Source of the DNA: Alkalihalobacillus pseudalcaliphilus
Lineage (GTDB): Bacteria > Bacillota > Bacilli > Bacillales > Bacillaceae_D
Length of the DNA: 64,000 nt
Direction of reading: 5' to 3'
NCBI RefSeq assembly: GCF_028610675.1
Contig: NZ_JAQQWS010000001.1
Location: forward strand, 930,001 to 994,000
Shown here: positions 52,723 through 61,046 of the stretch, one piece after another
Position numbering within the stretch: the stretch's first letter is position 1
Layout: each line of letters begins with the position of its first letter
Made by a program: the position numbers and the translations under genes
The notes under the pieces: model-generated
What the model was told of the DNA's origin: nothing
The model's input: the letters and a program-made list of their open reading frames with translations, nothing else
The model's database searches: none

Positions 52723-53566
52723 AGGTATAAAACCCTCTTCCAGATTTTTTCCCTACCCAACCAGCCTTTACATATTTTCTTAAAAGCGGGCACGGGCGAT
52801 ATTTAGAGTCAGCAAAGCCCTCATGTAAAATCTCCATAATTGATAAGCACGTATCCAACCCGATATGGTCTGCTAAGGTTAATGGCCCCATCGGGTGATT
52901 CATACCAAGCTTCATCACGTCATCAACCGCTTCAACCGTTGCTACACCTTCATATACACAGTAAATCGCCTCATTAATCATGGGCATAAGCACGCGATTC
53001 GAGACAAAACCTGGGTTATCATTAACTTCCACAGCAACCTTATTCATCGTTTTAGCGAGTTGTTCAATCGTATTGAACGTCTCATCACTTGTTGCTAAAC
53101 CACGAATGACTTCTACCAAACGCATAATAGGAACAGGATTCATAAAATGCATGCCTATCACTTTTTGGGGACGACTTGTAGCCGCAGCAATTTCCGTAAT
53201 CGGAAGTGACGACGTATTACTGGCTAGAATTGTATGAGGCGGACAAATTTTATCTAACTGTCGAAATAATTGACTTTTTACATCAAGCTTTTCAACAATC
53301 GCTTCGATTACTAAATCAACTTCTTTCGCTCGTGACAGTTCCCCAGTAATGTGAATACGTGATAAAATATCTGCTTTTTCTGTAGCCGTTATCTTTTTTT
53401 TAGCGACTGCTTTTTCCAAAAACCTTTCAATCGTTATGACTGATTGCTGTGCTTGTTCTAAGTTAAGATCAAATACGTAAACGTGTAATCCAGCTGTTGC
53501 TGCAACTTGAGCAATACCCCCGCCCATTTGTCCAGCACCAATAACCATCACTTTGTTCATGTTCAC
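52715..53566 (-). CDS. 3-hydroxybutyryl-CoA dehydrogenase
   Basis: A 283-aa enzyme with an N-terminal Rossmann domain (VMVIGAGQMGGGIAQVAATA), SNTSSLPITEIAAAT and GMHFMNPVPIMRLVEVI, and the C-terminal dimer domain with NDNPGFVSNRVLMP and MNHPMGPLTLADHIGLD. I place the start at the GTG at 53566, 8 bases after AAGGAG; the GTG at 53575 overlaps that site. With the acyl-CoA dehydrogenase it resembles the mmgB/mmgC or hbd/bcd arrangement. Confidence 0.93.
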   Translation of the reverse strand: MNMNKVMVIGAGQMGGGIAQVAATAGLHVYVFDLNLEQAQQSVITIERFLEKAVAKKKITATEKADILSRIHITGELSRAKEVDLVIEAIVEKLDVKSQLFRQLDKICPPHTILASNTSSLPITEIAAATSRPQKVIGMHFMNPVPIMRLVEVIRGLATSDETFNTIEQLAKTMNKVAVEVNDNPGFVSNRVLMPMINEAIYCVYEGVATVEAVDDVMKLGMNHPMGPLTLADHIGLDTCLSIMEILHEGFADSKYRPCPLLRKYVKAGWVGKKSGRGFYTYD

Positions 53567-53709
53567 ATCGCTCACTCCTTCATGAATCCTTCCATCATTA
53601 AAGTAGCGATATCATTTCTTCTCCACTCATCTATAATTTTACTACAGATGCTCCTGCACTTCGTCTTCAATTCATTCATTTTTCTGAAAATAAGATTATG
53701 TACCTATGA

Positions 53710-53800
53710 CTTTTATATGAATGTTACTTATGGACGATAGTTTGTGCCGGCTCCTTAATGTGGGTTTTATATGAAAGTTACTGCTGATGAGAACAAAAAC
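53710..53800 (+). repeat. Dispersed repeat R1, two 5' fragments
   Basis: TTTTATATGAATGTTACTTATGG at about 53711 and ATGTGGGTTTTATATGAAAG at about 53758, the second followed by TTACTGCTGATGAGAAC, match internal and 5' parts of long R1 copies (30438-30470). They lie in the 418-base gap before hbd. Confidence 0.7.
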
Positions 53801-53843
53801 AAATTGAACGAAGTGTCACTAAGTAAAAACCTTCACGACAATA

Positions 53844-53960
53844 TTCGGGCTCTTCCTCCAGTTTTGTGGTCCTCATTCTGCTTTCACAACAACTTACGGA
53901 CTCTTCCTCCCGATATGTTGTCCTCATCCCACTTTTACGACCACTTCGAACCCTTAACCA
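53844..53960 (+). repeat. Tandem repeat of 51 bp, two units
   Basis: TCTTCCTCC recurs at 53851 and 53902, exactly 51 bases apart, with matching GTCCTCAT and CTTT(C/T)ACRAC blocks. Each unit can form a weak hairpin around a pyrimidine-rich loop. A single related unit lies near 30705 in the R1b tail (GTCCTCATACCGCTTTCCAC). Confidence 0.75.
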
Positions 53961-53984
53961 TTTTTTCCAACATAATGATTTCAT

Positions 53985-54899
53985 TCAAAAGCTTTCGTCA
54001 GCTAAATCATAATGGATGGCTCCAGCGGCTTTGTTACCTTCTGCTGCAGCAATCATTATCGAGGTTGGTCCTTGATGGGAATACTCACCAGCACTGTACG
54101 CGCCATAAATCGATGTTCGACCCAAATCATCCGTTTTGACTTTACCATCTTCTTTGAGTCCACAACCAATTTGTTCGAGAAAAGGTTGTGGTCGTACAAG
54201 TGTCGGTGAAATGAAGCCTGCTTCCCGTTTTATATACGTACCACCCTCAAATTCAATACCTTCCAAATATCCTTTTTCTCCATGAATACTATGGATACGC
54301 TCATTACAGACTTTAATGCCTTTTGCTTCTAGCTCCTGTACCATTTCATCAGACATAGGCTGACCATTTGTCGTTACAAGTAAATCCTTAGACCATTGAT
54401 ATAAAAGTTTTGTTAGATGATGCACATGTTTTTGATTTTCAGCAATAATAACAAGGGGCTTATCGCGATTTTCCCAACCATCACAGTAAGGGCAACTAAA
54501 TAAACTTTTACCATAATAAGATCGTATGAACGGAATTTCCGGAAAAATCTCATGGACACCGGCAGCCAGTAAGACTTTTTTCGCTCTAAATACCTCTTCT
54601 TTTGAACTCATTAATTGAAAAATACCGAACTGGTTCCAGCTCTCCCGTTCAATGTGAACAATCGTCGCTTGATAAAAATCAACCGTATCAAACGCCAAAA
54701 CTTCTTGAAGAGCAAGCTTCCTTATCTCTGCAGGTGCAAAGCCGTCTCTCGTTATAAAACCATGAGCAGCCTGACTCACTTGGTTACGGTTTGTACCGTC
54801 ATCCAATAATGCAACACTTCGTCTAGCACGTGCCAAGAGTAAGGCAGCCGTTAATCCCGCAGGTCCCGCACCAATAATTGCACAATCATATATATTCAT
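53985..54899 (-). CDS. Thioredoxin-reductase-like NAD(P)/FAD oxidoreductase
   Basis: A 304-aa flavoprotein starting NIYDCAIIGAGPAGLTAALL for FAD, with a redox-active CPYC in SLFSCPYCDGWENR. The end region YSAGEYSHQGPTSIMIAAAEG is the second FAD motif. The NAD(P) site is less canonical than in TrxB (PLVIIAENQKHVHHL in place of GGGxxG), so it may be a flavoprotein disulfide reductase with another partner. AAAGGG precedes the ATG. Confidence 0.87.
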   Translation of the reverse strand: MNIYDCAIIGAGPAGLTAALLLARARRSVALLDDGTNRNQVSQAAHGFITRDGFAPAEIRKLALQEVLAFDTVDFYQATIVHIERESWNQFGIFQLMSSKEEVFRAKKVLLAAGVHEIFPEIPFIRSYYGKSLFSCPYCDGWENRDKPLVIIAENQKHVHHLTKLLYQWSKDLLVTTNGQPMSDEMVQELEAKGIKVCNERIHSIHGEKGYLEGIEFEGGTYIKREAGFISPTLVRPQPFLEQIGCGLKEDGKVKTDDLGRTSIYGAYSAGEYSHQGPTSIMIAAAEGNKAAGAIHYDLADESF

Positions 54900-54951
54900 G
54901 TTAAAACCCTTTCGTTAAAAACATTCTCCCTCCTAGCTTTTACGCGCACAG

Positions 54952-54980
54952 AAAAAAAGATGCAGATTCAATCTGCACCT
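54952..54980 (-). terminator. Terminator after the SdpI-like gene
   Basis: GATGCAGATT and AATCTGCACC form a near-perfect stem; on the minus strand CTTTTTTT follows. It ends the qor-SdpI-like pair. Confidence 0.85.
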
Positions 54981-55318
54981 CATTCGTATTCCTTTTTCAT
55001 ACATACGTATGTATGTAAGCAAGCGAACAAGATCAAAAATATTGGGACATGCAGCCAGATCAAAATTGACACTTCTGATAAAGGTGGAAAAAATAAAACA
55101 ACAATTCCCGCTAAAAAAGTGGCGGTGCCATAAAAAAAAAAGTTCCTACCTCCATGCTCATTAACATCATACCAAACCTCTTCAGACTCTAATGTTCGTT
55201 TGAAACGAAAGCCATATAACTCATTAGGTGCTACCTTTCTTTTCCACAATGGATAACCGACTCCTATAAAAATCGCCCCCAAAACCAAGCAATAAAAGGC
55301 AACCCACCCATTTTCCAT
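54980..55318 (-). CDS. SdpI/YhfL family membrane protein
   Basis: A 112-aa protein with three membrane helices. The family motif appears as APNELYGFRFKRTLESEEVW followed by YDVNEHGGRN, which in SdpI lies in the immunity/signal protein of the SdpC toxin; many relatives are stand-alone and of unknown role. No sdpC-like toxin gene lies nearby. It starts 15 bases after the quinone oxidoreductase gene, so the two form an operon. Confidence 0.8.
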   Translation of the reverse strand: MENGWVAFYCLVLGAIFIGVGYPLWKRKVAPNELYGFRFKRTLESEEVWYDVNEHGGRNFFFYGTATFLAGIVVLFFPPLSEVSILIWLHVPIFLILFACLHTYVCMKKEYE

Positions 55319-55333
55319 CCTATCAACTACCCT

Positions 55334-56308
55334 CTAATCATTCACGTGAATGATGATTTTTCCTTGGTGTCTTCTCTCCTCAATAAGTTTATGTGCTTCC
55401 GACATTTCCTGCAAGTAAAATTGATGACCAATTTCCACCTCGATCGCCTTGGACTGCAAAAGCTTTATGACATGCCCGGAAATTTTCTTTAATAACTCTG
55501 GCTTATGCTTTCGTGTCGTTCCTAAACTATAACCTAAGAACGACCGACAACTTGCATGAACATCCTTTGTTTTAACTTCCCCAACCTCCCCACTTGAATT
55601 ACCAAAATGCACAAGTCTACCGTACAAAGACAAACAAGCAACACTCCTAGCCGTTACATTACCTGCAACCGAGTCTAACACTAGGTTAACACCTTCGCCT
55701 TCTGTTTTAGTAATTATTTTTTCTGTGAAATTATCATATGTAAATACGGCATCTGCCCCTACTTGTAATGCTTTTTCCATTTTACTCTCATGACCTACAG
55801 TTGCAAAGATTTGCTTGGCTCCCAAATATTTAGCCATTCGAATAGCCGTTGTACCAACTCCACCAGCACCAGAGTGAATAAGTACTGATTCACCTTGTTG
55901 TAACCCACCTACAGAATGTAATAATTGGTAAGAGAGGAAACTAACTATTGGGCTTGCTGCGGCTGTCTCCATACTGATATTTGCAGGTATTGGATACGTT
56001 AAAAGTTCATGAGCCACTGCATACTCAGCATAAGAGCCACTTTTTGGAAAAGCGATAACTCGTTGCCCTACCTCAAGATCTTTTACTTCCTCCCCGACTT
56101 CCTCAATCACACCGACTAAATCTAAGCCTAAAATAAGTGGAAAGTTACCTTTTGATTTCTGTCCCCTTCTATTTTTTACATCAGCAAAGTTTACACTTGT
56201 TTTTAATACGCGAATCAATACTTCATCTGCTTCATACTTTGGCATAGGAACTTCTTGGTATATCATAACTTCTGGACCACCCAATTGATTGATGACGATT
56301 GCTTTCAT
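55334..56308 (-). CDS. Zinc-independent alcohol dehydrogenase family / quinone oxidoreductase
   Basis: A 324-aa medium-chain reductase of the NADPH:quinone oxidoreductase type. The GroES-like half has VNFADVKNRRGQ and LGLDLVGVIEEVGEEV, the Rossmann half SGAGGVGTTAIRMAKYLGA. Zinc-binding cysteines are absent. The ATG at 56308 (MKAIVINQLGG) has GGGGGAGG 7 bases upstream; ten extra codons upstream are not needed. Confidence 0.9.
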   Translation of the reverse strand: MKAIVINQLGGPEVMIYQEVPMPKYEADEVLIRVLKTSVNFADVKNRRGQKSKGNFPLILGLDLVGVIEEVGEEVKDLEVGQRVIAFPKSGSYAEYAVAHELLTYPIPANISMETAAASPIVSFLSYQLLHSVGGLQQGESVLIHSGAGGVGTTAIRMAKYLGAKQIFATVGHESKMEKALQVGADAVFTYDNFTEKIITKTEGEGVNLVLDSVAGNVTARSVACLSLYGRLVHFGNSSGEVGEVKTKDVHASCRSFLGYSLGTTRKHKPELLKKISGHVIKLLQSKAIEVEIGHQFYLQEMSEAHKLIEERRHQGKIIIHVND

Positions 56309-56374
56309 TCCAAAACCTCCCCCTTTATGAATAGACATGTTAACCTCTTCAGTATATCAGATGAAAATAAGCAC

Positions 56375-56413
56375 AAAAAAGACTACCTCTATCATTAAAT
56401 CTTAGAGGTAATC
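56375..56413 (-). terminator. Terminator after the S51 peptidase gene
   Basis: On the minus strand GATTACCTCTA pairs with TAGAGGTAGTC around an 11-base loop, followed by TTTTTTG. Confidence 0.85.
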
Positions 56414-56428
56414 TGTTTCTAGAAAAAA

Positions 56429-57100
56429 TCATACAAAGGATCGATTAATATTCACTAGCTCTCCGTCTTCTGCAGTAAATACGCCACGACCTTCCATATC
56501 TACTAACTGCTCATTTCGGAAGTACAAGCATGTTTGTTCATCGATCCCATAATGTTTATGTTTCGGGAAGCGTTCAATTATTTCTTTTAAATGTTCTTCC
56601 TCATCCCATTCCGAATAATGAACTGCTATGACTACGTCTTTTAATAGGCCTAAGCCATCACGATACACGGGTAATTTTAAGACATTATCACGAGCAGAAA
56701 TGAAACAATCAGTCGGGGAAATCAATGCTCCTGCTGAAAAACCAATAATCGGAGTACTAGCTTCATATTTTTCCTTAATAACATCCGCAATCGGTGTTTC
56801 CACGATATAATCTGCGTATAAGCTCGTATCGCCTCCACCAATGATAATTCCTGAAGATAACTGCAACGTCACGAGTGCCTCACTTATAGGCGTAGTCGGT
56901 AGAGGAATGAAATCGAAGGCTACTTTCTTATATTGCTTAAACGCTTCCATATAAATCGGCATATAATCTTGCCAACCTTCTCGGTCCAAGCACAAAATAG
57001 CGACACGGGGTTTATTGAAACCTAGCAAACCAACAAAGGATTTGGCCATTTTCGGCGTGAATGGTGGACCTCCACCAACTAAAAAAATATGCTTTTCCAT
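56429..57100 (-). CDS. Peptidase S51 family protein (dipeptidase E-like)
   Basis: A 223-aa protein of the S51 family, with nucleophile serine in PIIGFSAGALI and IIIGGGDTSLYADYI. HKHYGIDEQTCLYF contains the family GIDE stretch. The class includes alpha-aspartyl dipeptidase and cyanophycinase; the substrate cannot be fixed. The ATG at 57100 (MEKHIFLVGGGPP) has GAGGTG 8 bases upstream. The longer frame to 57184 is repeat R1 translated. Confidence 0.85.
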   Translation of the reverse strand: MEKHIFLVGGGPPFTPKMAKSFVGLLGFNKPRVAILCLDREGWQDYMPIYMEAFKQYKKVAFDFIPLPTTPISEALVTLQLSSGIIIGGGDTSLYADYIVETPIADVIKEKYEASTPIIGFSAGALISPTDCFISARDNVLKLPVYRDGLGLLKDVVIAVHYSEWDEEEHLKEIIERFPKHKHYGIDEQTCLYFRNEQLVDMEGRGVFTAEDGELVNINRSFV

Positions 57101-57128
57101 TTCATTCACCTCTACATTCTTTTTATAT

Positions 57129-57200
57129 TTTGTATGAAAGTTACTTCTGATGCTCGAGTGCGGATCTCTACTCGTCGCTACCAAAAATCATGCACCCTCA
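57129..57200 (+). repeat. Dispersed repeat R1, short copy
   Basis: TTTGTATGAAAGTTACTTCT begins at 57129, followed by GAGTGCGGATC and CGTCGCTACCAAAAATCATG. It lies 29 bases upstream of the S51 peptidase start, thus in its leader. The remaining 57200-57369 gap shows no gene. Confidence 0.75.
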
Positions 57201-57369
57201 AAGGGCACCGTTCTACAGACTCACTTCATGATTAGCTATTTCAGACTCAATATGTTTCAATCATTATATCAGTAAACAGCAAGTGTTTGTGATAAAAAAG
57301 TGCAAATTTCTTAATATTGACACTATATAAAATAAGCTAATCCTGTCAAGATTCTTTCTACCTAGTTTG

Positions 57370-57858
57370 TTATTGATCCCACACTTCGTCTAGTTGCGGT
57401 GCATAGAACGCGATCGCTTTTTGATATAGGAGAATATCTTTATCATTAGTCGTTTCCATTAATTGTGTCAATAATACTTCTAGAGCTTGATTCGTTTCAC
57501 CTACGTTATATAGAGTCATCGCATAAAAGACATGCAACGGGCGATAATTAGGGAACTTTTTAATCCCTTGTTCGAAAACCCTTTTTGAATCTTGATATTG
57601 ACCTAACACACGGTATGTACTGCCTAATCCCAAATATGCCCCTTGCTCATCGCTTTTCTCTAACCCTAGCTCGAGTGCCTTTTCATAATAAGGTACGGCT
57701 TCGCGCTCAAATCCCTGAGGATCACAAACCGATGCATATAAGTAAAATAACTCACCATCGTTTTCGTTCATTTCTAAAGCGATCTTTAATTGTGCCTGTG
57801 CCTGCTCATATTCTCCATTCTGAATCCAATTCTTAATTTGTCTCTTTTCACTACTCAC
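57370..57858 (-). CDS. TPR repeat protein
   Basis: A 162-aa protein of three to four tetratricopeptide repeats, such as IQNGEYEQAQAQLKIALEMN, AVPYYEKALELGLEKSDEQG and LGQYQDSKRVFEQGIKKFPN. It is presumably a protein-binding scaffold in the cytoplasm, with no signal or membrane segment. The GTG at 57858 lies 8 bases after AAAGGAG; the GTG at 57867 overlaps that site. Confidence 0.88.
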   Translation of the reverse strand: MSSEKRQIKNWIQNGEYEQAQAQLKIALEMNENDGELFYLYASVCDPQGFEREAVPYYEKALELGLEKSDEQGAYLGLGSTYRVLGQYQDSKRVFEQGIKKFPNYRPLHVFYAMTLYNVGETNQALEVLLTQLMETTNDKDILLYQKAIAFYAPQLDEVWDQ

Positions 57859-58013
57859 TTCAATCACTCCTTTAATACTACTACTTTAAAGAGGAGGGGC
57901 GAGCTTGTAAAGCGTTCTTCAGGTTCAAGTATTCATAGATCCAAAAATGCTCTGATCGATCAAATAGAAGGCCCTTGATTAGAGCCTTCTGCTTTCAAGA
58001 AAGTGGTACCTTC

Positions 58014-59291
58014 TCACACCTTCACCCGAAAATAATCTTCTGCAAGTATAGAAAAAATCAGCTCATCATAATACTGACCATCCCAATACAAAGCATCCCT
58101 TAAGATACCTTCTTGTTGAAAGCCAACTTTTTGATAGGCTTTAATAGCCGCTTGATTATAAGAAAAGACCTCGAGCTGCAATCGGTGTAATTTTAGCTTT
58201 TCGAAACAAAAAGCAAGAGCTAGCTGAATTGCTTCTGAACCGTATCCATGCTGTCGATAGGTGCAGTCATAAATTGCAATCCGAAAACCTGCACGCTGAT
58301 TGTCCTCATCAATATCAACGAGCGCTACATCGCCAATCATTTTATTAGAGTCATGCAAGCAGATGGCCCAGTCATAACGAGCCTTATCTTCTCGAAAACG
58401 TTCATTTACCTGCTCAATTTGTTCAAAAGTGAACACCGTTTTTGTTCCAGTAAGAAAACGTAAGGATTCATCCTGGATCCCTTCATAAATCGTCCTATAA
58501 TCACTACGCTCAATCGGTCTTAAATAAACTCGCTCTTTAGAAATACTTACTCTCTCATGATTCCTCTTTGAAAAACGAGCAATACTTTCAGAAATCACAT
58601 AACAAAGCCGAATTCGACTAAACCACGCATCTGTTACACTTGAATGTAGCGATTCATTAATTTTTAAAAATTGGAGCCCGTCTACATGAATGGCCTGAAT
58701 CGCCTCTATCCCAAAACATTCCCGAACAATAAGTGGCCACTCGGCATCCGTCATTTTTGCATCCGAAGTTCTCGCTACCTCCATTAATGCTCGCCTACTC
58801 ATACTACAACTACCAGCTGTTACATCAGCCTCTATTCCTGTTTCGATCGAAAAGATTAGATTCGTAATTTTTTCAGTTTCCTGCCATTCCTTTGGATGTG
58901 TGGCAAATGCCTGTTCATTTCTACCAATAATCGTATAATCACCTTTCTTAAGTTGCGAGTGGACCTTAAGAAGTTCTTTTGGATTTGTTTGAATCCAAGT
59001 AATTAAATGATCGAGGTCACAATAGTGATAATAGTCAGCATCACTGTTATTTACCGCCTTCCTCACAATTTGCCTGCGTGCTTGTGCGGCACCTCGTTTT
59101 GGAATTTCATAAATAGTAAGGGCTGAACCCTCTAACAACTTTTTCACTTTATGAGATGTTACCTCACTGACAGCTATATATGCTTGAGGATAATACTTTT
59201 CAATAAAGGGTAACACTTCATTGATATTATGATACAATTGCCCTTCTTCATCGTGAACAATCGCTAATAACGCTAATTCATGAGTACTCAT
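58014..59291 (-). CDS. Fusion: glycosyltransferase-like domain plus GNAT acetyltransferase
   Basis: Two domains in one 425-aa chain. Residues 1-235 look like a GT-A fold: strand ELALLAIVHDEEGQL, RGAAQARRQIVRKAV, and a DxD-like YHYCDLDHLITW. Residues 250-425 are a RimJ/RimL-type GNAT domain: VYLRPIERSDYRTIYEGI, AGFRIAIYDCTYRQHGYG with the acetyl-CoA loop, and EVFSYNQAAIKAYQKVGF. The start is uncertain: ATG 59291 (chosen), ATG 59312 or TTG 59330, none with a strong ribosome binding site. The function may be glycan transfer plus acetylation, but is unknown. Confidence 0.75.
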   Translation of the reverse strand: MSTHELALLAIVHDEEGQLYHNINEVLPFIEKYYPQAYIAVSEVTSHKVKKLLEGSALTIYEIPKRGAAQARRQIVRKAVNNSDADYYHYCDLDHLITWIQTNPKELLKVHSQLKKGDYTIIGRNEQAFATHPKEWQETEKITNLIFSIETGIEADVTAGSCSMSRRALMEVARTSDAKMTDAEWPLIVRECFGIEAIQAIHVDGLQFLKINESLHSSVTDAWFSRIRLCYVISESIARFSKRNHERVSISKERVYLRPIERSDYRTIYEGIQDESLRFLTGTKTVFTFEQIEQVNERFREDKARYDWAICLHDSNKMIGDVALVDIDEDNQRAGFRIAIYDCTYRQHGYGSEAIQLALAFCFEKLKLHRLQLEVFSYNQAAIKAYQKVGFQQEGILRDALYWDGQYYDELIFSILAEDYFRVKV

Positions 59292-59339
59292 GGTGATAAT
59301 CAAACCTTTCATTATTCGATTTAATCCCAAATAAGGGGC

Positions 59340-59426
59340 TCAACTATGCTTTTTCATATAATCCGTAACCTGCCCCAAATCAAAATGGTTACAGCCTACC
59401 AATAGGACCTTCGCCAATCCACTCAT
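59340..59426 (-). CDS. Short open frame (28 codons) with strong ribosome binding site
   Basis: AAAGGAG lies 7 bases before an ATG at 59426; the frame reads MSGLAKVLLVGCNHFDLGQV, then TDYMKKHS and stop. It could be a leader peptide for the downstream fusion gene (which itself lacks a good start site), or the remaining head of a truncated gene, as a KVLLVG start looks like the first strand of a larger domain. Confidence 0.45.
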   Translation of the reverse strand: MSGLAKVLLVGCNHFDLGQVTDYMKKHS

Positions 59427-59459
59427 CCAACCACTCCTTTATATTCAGTCATAATATTT

Positions 59460-59981
59460 CTACTTTTTCAACGTTAATTCTTTTTTCATATAAAGAACGA
59501 GGTCATCATCATTTTCACAGTGACCATACGGCTCTAATGGTTGTCCTTGATACCAAACCCCTGTGCCATCAGGGATATAGCCTCGTTTTATATACAGTCG
59601 TTGAGCTTGTCCATAACCGGTATGAAGACCAACGGCTAGGCTTACTACATCAGCTACTCGCTTTGCTTCAGCTTCAACACCATTCATGAGTTGTGTCCCA
59701 ATACCTTGTTTTTGATATGGGATTAAAACGTTAAAGTCAACGATTTCTGGAATTGCCTTGTCAGCATATGGCCCCAGTGGTTCATAAACAAGGGTCACAT
59801 ATCCAGCCACTTCCTTGTCAGCCTCCGCCACAAAAACCGCTCTTTTACCTTGTTTCTGTTCTCCTACATATCTTTGAAACAACTCTAGCGACTTATGCCA
59901 GTCTTGCTTATTAAAAGCATAGACGAACTTCTCCCCATCCTCAGCCACCATCGTACGAATGTTTACTACTAGTTCCTTCAC
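59460..59981 (-). CDS. GNAT family N-acetyltransferase
   Basis: A 173-aa GNAT protein with the acetyl-CoA loop IPYQKQGIGTQLM after strand IVDFNVL, and AQRLYIKRGYIPDG in the C-terminal half. The substrate is unknown. The GTG at 59981 lies about 10 bases after AAGGG. It is followed by the short frame and the GT-GNAT fusion on the same strand. Confidence 0.88.
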   Translation of the reverse strand: MKELVVNIRTMVAEDGEKFVYAFNKQDWHKSLELFQRYVGEQKQGKRAVFVAEADKEVAGYVTLVYEPLGPYADKAIPEIVDFNVLIPYQKQGIGTQLMNGVEAEAKRVADVVSLAVGLHTGYGQAQRLYIKRGYIPDGTGVWYQGQPLEPYGHCENDDDLVLYMKKELTLKK

Positions 59982-60040
59982 CTCACATCAACCCTTCGCC
60001 TAATGATATTATTCGACAAAAACAGTAAATTCCCTACCAT

Positions 60041-60067
60041 AAAAAAGCTCCCCAAATCGGAGAGCTC
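60041..60067 (-). terminator. Terminator after permease paralogue A
   Basis: On the minus strand AGCTCTCC pairs with GGGGAGCT (one G-U pair), followed by TTTTTT. Confidence 0.85.
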
Positions 60068-60078
60068 TCATAGAAAAA

Positions 60079-60795
60079 TTAATTTTTAGTGGGTAGATTC
60101 ACATGAATATGTGCACCTCGCTCAATTGGCCCGTTTCTCATCAAGAAATAAGAAACGGCAATTCCGATAACTCCTATGCCAGCTAAAACATGAACAAATA
60201 CAAAATGTTCATTCACAATAAATGAGATGAATTTTGTTAGATAACCTAGAGTCCACCAGGCTAAAAAAGCGAGGACAAGAACAGTAAAGCCATATAGCAA
60301 TTTAGGTGTTCCAAAAAAATGCCACACTGAAGCAACAGCCATTCCTAATCCTATGATGAAAATCCCCCAAAGCATATCGGTCCAAAAATAAGCGATAAAA
60401 TGATTGGGCTCAATAAGATCACCTAGATGAAAAAGATTTGTCGTGTTGATACCCATGTCATGAAAATATTGGTTGATTGCATATAAAATATTTAAATAAA
60501 ACATACCGATAACAATAAAGATTAACGAAACGCAGATATTGGCGGAAACAAATTGTTTACGAGTCCCACCAAAAGAGATAAAGGTAGGAAAGGTATGTTT
60601 GATAACTTGTAAAGGGTAGAATACCAACAATCCATAGAAGGGACCAAAAAGTACACCTCTCATCCCTTCTACTTTCAATAGCATACCCATCATTATATAG
60701 AACCCGAACAATAAAGTCGTTACTGAAAGCATCAAAAGTACCATAAAACGCATGTCTTCCCATGCCATCCGAAAGGGCCCTTTAAAAGTATTCAT
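60079..60795 (-). CDS. ABC transporter permease-like protein, paralogue A
   Basis: A 238-aa protein with six membrane helices, starting MNTFKGPFRMAWEDMRFMVL. It shares FGGTRKQF, HLGxL(I/L)xxNHFIAYFWTD and the end NGPIERG with two paralogues (61330, 62078), which directly follow an ABC ATPase gene. It is likely a permease subunit of the same exporter. GGAGG lies before the ATG at 60795. It is cut off from the others by more than 500 bases of repeats and a gap. Confidence 0.8.
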   Translation of the reverse strand: MNTFKGPFRMAWEDMRFMVLLMLSVTTLLFGFYIMMGMLLKVEGMRGVLFGPFYGLLVFYPLQVIKHTFPTFISFGGTRKQFVSANICVSLIFIVIGMFYLNILYAINQYFHDMGINTTNLFHLGDLIEPNHFIAYFWTDMLWGIFIIGLGMAVASVWHFFGTPKLLYGFTVLVLAFLAWWTLGYLTKFISFIVNEHFVFVHVLAGIGVIGIAVSYFLMRNGPIERGAHIHVNLPTKN

Positions 60796-60806
60796 GTTTA
60801 CCTCCA

Positions 60807-60990
60807 TTTGTATGAAAGTTAGTTCGAACATGGAGCGTTGCTCGTTGCTACCGAAAATCATGCTCCACTTGGTTACAGTAATTCTTTAGTTCAAAAAAAC
60901 GATCCAACACTATAAATGAAAAAGAACAAAATCAAATTGAATGAAGTTCCACCAGTTAAAAGCTAAACCCTACTTATATATTTGGAGAGG
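60807..60990 (+). repeat. Dispersed repeat R1, short copy
   Basis: TTTGTATGAAAGTTAGTTCG begins at 60807, touching the ribosome binding site of paralogue A. The hairpin TGGAGC/GCTCCA (60831-60836, 60862-60867) encloses GTTGCTACCGAAAATCAT. The part to 60990 aligns with 640-720 and contains CCACCAGTTAAAAGC as in R2. Confidence 0.8.
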
Positions 60991-61046
60991 ACTAGTTATA
61001 ATCGTACCCACAGATTAAGAGTCGTCACTATCCATGAAGAATGGCC

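Noticed and set aside
54980..55318. SdpABC-type toxin-immunity system
   Set aside because: Only the SdpI-like protein is present; its operon partner is a quinone oxidoreductase, and no toxin gene is near.
57960..58013. AAGTGGTACCTTCTC looked like a T-box core
   Set aside because: The conserved GGTGGTACCGCG context and specifier stem are absent, and no plus-strand gene follows. The AGAAGGC/GCCTTCT stem nearby is at most a weak terminator of the fusion gene.
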